From: Pezizomycotina sp. ARF18
Taxonomy: Eukaryota; Ascomycota
DNA: 64,000 nucleotides
Reading direction: 5' to 3'
Assembly: GCA_002224055.1 (NCBI GenBank)
Contig: AZLU01000057.1
Span: 150,360-214,359, forward strand
Under the pieces are notes generated by a model. It made no database searches. It saw nothing but the letters and a program-made list of their open reading frames with translations, and was not told where the DNA came from. Positions within the stretch are counted from its first letter, which is position 1. The number at the start of each line of letters is the position of its first letter. Made by a program: the position numbers and the translations under genes. This document shows positions 59,749 through 64,000 of this stretch, piece after piece.

Positions 59749-60429
59749 TCAAATTGCAATAAGAAGTATATCTTTGGTTCCGCGATGTTTTCCTTCCCAG
59801 TCTTGTCTATTGAGGGGCATTTTCCTGTTCATGAACGATCTCTTTCCCCTCCTCCTCTTTGTTTATTAGTAGTTGATATGATGCGAAAGGTGCGATGAAG
59901 AAAAGTTTTGTTTGTTAGACGAAAGATGCAGATATAGTATCATTCAAGTAAAATACTACTCCAAGTTTACTTAGAGAGCCGCGTCTCGTCATCAAGGCCT
60001 CTCTTCATGTCCCATGCCTCTCCGAGTCTCCTGCGGCAGACTGCCGTGAAGTGCTTCATTGACCTGTTATGCCCGCCCGGTTCGTGCCCGGCAGTCGGAA
60101 TGAGAAAGCAGGTAAGGAAAGGCCCTTAATATACCCTGTTTCGGTAAATAATCACGTTTCACAGGCGAGCCAATTGTTATTTCCTTATTCGGGCTTATAA
60201 GCAGCGTAAATGACCCTTTCCTGGAAATAAATTTGGAGAATTGGCTGGCCTTAGGACCTCACCCAAGACGTGCCATTTATTCAATGGGGAACGTTTGATG
60301 GAAACGTTCCCAAACTCTAATACGTTCGTCCGTTAATCAGTACTACGAACGCAAAAGGAATCTTCACCCTATAGATGCAGCTATGTCTTTCGATTTTCCC
60401 ATTATACTCTAATCAGCCCCAGAAGTCGC
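59749..60429. other. Intergenic, nothing recognised
   Basis: About 680 bp between two same-strand genes. No RNA gene or repeat is recognised. Confidence 0.35.
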
Positions 60430-60911
60430 ATGGAAGGAACCTTTACTCCTACAGAACCGCCAATAGCGCGCCGGAAGCCAACGCAGAGCATCGTTCGGAA
60501 GGAAATGGACGAACATAAGAGAAGATTATCGAGCTCTATGGCCAGCACGGTTTATCCGAGCTGATGCGGATTATGAGAAAGATGAAGGATTCTCCGCGAG
60601 TAAGAGTTACGACGCTTATATATCCTTTTGACAAATCCGTTCTTCTAATGTCATCTACGGAAAGCCTCTCGCAATATCGAAGACATCTAAACACTTGGAG
60701 GAAACGAAAGTATAAGTCCTTTACGAAGGAGCTCAGCTGCATGCTCCAAGTTATATACAAGAGAATGGAAGCGGGGAAGCAGAAGACGGCTTTTAGGCTC
60801 AACGGCGAAAGGGTGCCTTCGAGGGCGCTTGAGAGGAACTTGCTGCGGAATCTGAAAGCAAAGGCCGGGGATATTATATTGTCCCAGGTAGAACCTCGAG
60901 CGCAACAATAG
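60430..60911 (+). CDS. Clr5-domain protein (short)
   Basis: The ATG at 60430 gives MEGTFTPTEPPIARRKPTQS. Then EKIIELYGQHGLSELMRIMR and EGFSAS, interrupted by a probable intron (donor GTAAGA near 60600, acceptor near 60660), continue as SQYRRHLNTWRKRKYK. This matches the Clr5 domain (PF14420) pattern I-x-x-L-Y with L-x-E-(V/L)-M-x-I-M and Q-Y-(K/R)-x-x-L-x-x-W, a DNA-binding-like module found at the N-terminus of many fungal proteins of unknown role. The rest is basic and helical (SFTKELSCMLQVIYKRMEAG, RALERNLLRNLKAKAGDIIL) and ends VEPRAQQ at 60911. One or two frame changes near 60525 and 60585 are needed. It may be the start of a longer gene reaching about 62254. Confidence 0.6.
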
Positions 60912-63321
60912 CCTAGGCAAACTAGTAAGTATAATAATGTATTAAAATACATACTAGTCCTGTTTTCTTTATTTTTAATCCGAAAAGCAAAGACTCTGTA
61001 CTTGTATATCGTGATCATAAATAATGCATTAGTACTGCGAAAAGATATCCGTAAAAGCCGTTGACTCTCAATCCATCTGCCCGTCTATCTAACTCGAACC
61101 GTTCTTCAGGAATCCCCTCCAACAGGCTTCGTATACGAATATCACGATAATTAGCCCGGCTTCGAACCTGAGGTCCCGCGGGATCGTGGCTTCAGCCCCA
61201 AAACACCGGGCAGCGCCCTCCTCTACGAGAGAGTGCGAAGCAGGTGGAGCTTGCGTAAGATAACAGATCGCCTTGCCGCTGTCTTAGAAATCATGGTAGC
61301 CGCATTAAAAACTTGAATTTGTGCTAACGGGACTCATTGTAAAGGAGGAAGAAGCGCAACTCTGAGAAAGATCCCGGTCCAGCCCATTGATCCTGAACAG
61401 TCTAGACGTCCTGAACAGTTTGATTGGTCCGTATTCTTCGCTGGCCCTTCTTTTAAACGATCTCGATTTATTTTTTTTCAGTCATAAAAGTGTGACTGAC
61501 GCGGAAATAATGTTGTGAGGATCCAAGCAGATTTGTCTATTGTTGGGCTTGTTCATGAGATAATTTGGAAGACACCGAGCAGCTACCATCTCATTTGAAC
61601 CCATAGTAGGCGTACCACAATGGTACAATATAAGTAACAAATGCAACGATCACGCTCTCTAGAGGATGGCTTCCGACTAAGGCTCCGATCAAGAGGTGCC
61701 CTTGGAGCGGTCCGATCCGCATATCTCAACGAAGTGGAAGACGCCAGCAGCGCTCCGCGCGAATATCGCCTTTGAAGGCCGACTTTGACATGTTTCACGA
61801 CCAACACGCTAACGTACCTGCGGATTAAAGAGCGCTCGGGCAGAAATTAAAGCACAGGTTCCCATACGGGGATGTTTTCTGTATAGTGCTCACCCAGACC
61901 GCGCTCGCTCCGGAAAGTCGGATAATATGCGTGGATTGCGAAGACTACCGCTTCCAAGAGATAGTGTCCCTGACGTTCGCACGCGCACGGTATCTGCCTG
62001 TCCGTGACGGCAGCTAGAGGAACTGCTGGGTCGGTTTGAAAAGGAGCACGTCTGGACCCCAGCCGCATCAGAAAAATGTTCTGTCGAGGATTGTCGATCG
62101 ACGAAGACCGGCGACAAGCTTGAAACAGAAGGAACCGATTGATTCCGGGACCAAGGATATGTCTTTGCACGACTTGCTAGTGTCCACCGATCTTGAACAT
62201 GAACTTGACTTTCTGTGCACGACTCCGAAGGATGCGTTAGACCCGGCCCGCTGAGACTGCCACGACTAGCGTAACGCTACTTGAATTTCCGGATCTTGAA
62301 ACGAGGAATCCGTTCGAGCTCCCGGCATCCCACTTTTGGCCTACGTACACAGAATCATTGGCCATGAGGACTAATATATCGCTCAGATGCGGGAATGTTC
62401 CAACAAGACAAGTGAGAAAGAGAAAGACAAGTTAGAGGGGAAGGAGGGGGAAAACACAGGATCTCGGGAATGATGATCGAAATATTTGAATTTGTTCATT
62501 AGTGATAATGTATCTTTTTGTAATATCCTTTGAATATAAACTTCTCAACAGTTGAAGTAGAAGGTCTTTAATATGCTTTCCACTAATGCTTAGTGATGCC
62601 GAACGCTCTAAATTAGGCAACGGAAATTTTTATGGATATTATCCGCCGCAGTAACTCTTACTGGAGAATTGGAAACACTACATCCCCAGATGATGTATCA
62701 ATGACACTGACGTCCTTGATATCGGCCAGCGTTTATGTATACTGCAAGCGTCAGGGGCTTTGCGTCTACCTACAGCCCCCAGGTCATGCATGACAACTCA
62801 GCGCAGGGGCTGCTTTTCCCCGCGTATATGATGCGGGGCGACGCCCGTCCAATATGACGCGTGCGGGAACCCCTGCGCAATTCGCACTAAAAGGCCCGCA
62901 CGCCTTCCCGTCGTACACTTTTGTTCTCTCAAATTCGAGACTCTTTTTCCTCTACGAGAGACTACTACGAATTGTATTAGAAGAGACAATTGCACGATAA
63001 AGTCCGAGGTATAAGTATGCGTGCGCCTGAAAGCCATCGATATATACAAATCCTGATAGTGCGGGTTTAAGAAAAAAAAAAAAAAAAAAAAAAAAAAAGA
63101 AGTAAAAGAAATCGAAAGGTTTCCTATCCTCCTTTACAGTCCTTCCACCCGTCACCTTACAGTGCGTCCTCCAACATACGGCCTGGAATGTCATCCTCCA
63201 GTCCCCGTCTCACCAGGCCACATCGAATGAAACAACACTTTATCCACGTCATCGTACATGTGCACAAACAATCATCCTTCTTGCAATATCCCAGAGATCA
63301 CTATACCCTCCTTTCTTCTTA
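60912..63321. other. Region without a supported gene
   Basis: Open frames from an ATG at 61641 and at 62036-62254 (ending DLEHELDFLCTTPKDALDPA) are protein-like and on the same strand as the Clr5 gene, so they may be its decayed or frame-shifted 3' part; no domain is recognised. A 27-A run lies at 63072-63098. No tRNA is supported. Confidence 0.35.
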
Positions 63322-64000
63322 TCAAATACATACTGATCCCATCCAGTAAGGTGCCAGAATAACCTGGTTGCATCTATCCGGATGCTGCATTTCCTGCTTG
63401 AAGATTTTCTCGCCCTTGTTCCATTGGTATCCCCGCCGCAGGTGCATGGGTAACCGGTGTCCTTGTCCGTTGTATGAACCGATTATACTGTTGTCTTCGG
63501 AGCGCAGATGGGAATCGTGAAATGTTCCCGGGGGGAAGTGGAGCTCGAACCGCGTTAGAGTCGAGTTTGTGGCCAGAATTTGTTCGACTATAGTGGTGTC
63601 GTTCTGGTAGACGTAGCTGTTTCCGGCGAGCTTATATGCTTCGACGGAGGATCGCATGACATCCTGCTCACACTCGTTAGTTTTCTTCTTCTTGGAAATC
63701 TACTACGATGAGATTTAATGGTAACTACCCTGAATACTAACCCAGCTGCGGCAGCTGATCCACCCATTAAGCGTCGAAAATATCTCTCTGGCTCCCGGTA
63801 GCCCTGTAGTAGTAAACCTTCGAGTTATCCCCAGGTCGCAATACTTGAGATCCGGCGAGTAACGATTATCCGAGTTACAGTTGCCGCCTGCGCGGGTACC
63901 TGGCGATGAGTTACGGTCGAGCATGTATTAGCTCATGATGACTTTCGCGTTGAGTAGGGTCTGGTAGTACTTCCTGAGTCCCTCGCCCTGCCGGTTGCCA
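63322..64000 (-). CDS. Uncharacterised protein, 3' part only (5' end beyond window)
   Basis: Two exons are visible. The upstream one enters from the right edge (RQGEGLRKYYQTLLNAKVIM) and, with a frame change near 63830, gives GGNCNSDNRYSPDLKYCDLG and DNSKVYYYRATGSQRDIFDA. An intron at 63664-63741 (GTTAGT to GCAG, AACTAAC branch site) leads to DVMRSSVEAYKLAGNSYVYQ, NDTTIVEQILATNSTLTRFE and the end ILAPYWMGSVCI (stop 63324-63322). The sequence has several Asn-x-Ser/Thr sites and few cysteines, as expected for an extracellular protein. The C-terminal half of a chitinase-like or other secreted enzyme is possible, but I cannot assign it. Confidence 0.5.

Noticed and set aside
61140-61200. A tRNA-like B-box (cttcgaacctg)
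   Set aside because: No A box at the right distance and no acceptor or anticodon stem could be formed on either strand.
63072-63098. 27-A run considered as the tail of a retroposed element
   Set aside because: No target-site duplication and no element-like coding sequence lie beside it.
1-64000. Repeat-induced point mutation as the cause of broken frames
   Set aside because: The breaks are one-base indels, not C-to-T changes, and the genes concerned keep high GC and few new stop codons by substitution.

Overview
This window looks like nuclear DNA of a filamentous ascomycete (Pezizomycotina). Introns are short (mostly 50-90 bp), GT-AG, often with a CTAAC/CTGAC branch site just before the acceptor. 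The gene families also fit: fungal rhodopsin-domain (Pth11-like) membrane proteins, F-box proteins, a DHA1-type MFS transporter, a Ypd1-like HPt protein, a Clr5-domain protein and many small cysteine-rich secreted proteins. I cannot place the genus. Almost every gene needs several single-base frame changes, often in homopolymers, to give its family's protein, while splice sites and codon character are kept. I read this as uncorrected long-read indels rather than wholesale gene death, so gene limits are given as spans covering the frame changes.

Layout. 1-7 kb: a rhodopsin-domain gene running off the left edge (-), an F-box gene (+) and a seven-intron MFS transporter (-). 8-11 kb: a second F-box gene sharing its C-terminal motif with the first, and a short relic of a third copy. 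11.4-13.1 kb: a Ypd1-like HPt protein whose phospho-accepting His is Asn, and a small unknown protein. 13.6-29.3 kb: a run of secreted proteins (an 8-Cys mini-protein, an aspartic-protease-like protein with two DTG motifs, a three-repeat cysteine-rich protein, a Kex2-site-rich protein, a WDxRCC-repeat protein with a Gly/His tail, a small Cys-rich protein and a strongly basic protein), interrupted by a second rhodopsin-domain gene with a palindromic repeat array in one intron and by a single-pass membrane protein.

30.4-53.3 kb is occupied by one giant mucin-like gene (about 22.8 kb, roughly 7,500 codons). It has a secretion signal, a Pro/Gly linker, beta-type repeats (YTGVDGKPTTVYYTL), a non-repetitive domain, about eleven ITVISG-S/T-TYTL cassettes, a stalk of about 17 kb rich in Ser/Thr/Glu/Pro, and a cysteine-containing C-terminal domain. 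The next gene (55-59.7 kb) is a secreted protein with a compact N-terminal domain and a very long charged coiled coil. The right end holds a Clr5-domain protein and the 3' part of an unknown gene.

Together, 13.6-59.7 kb is an accessory, secretome-rich region. Its two largest genes look like building blocks of an extracellular coat or adhesive; that role is inferred from composition and architecture only.
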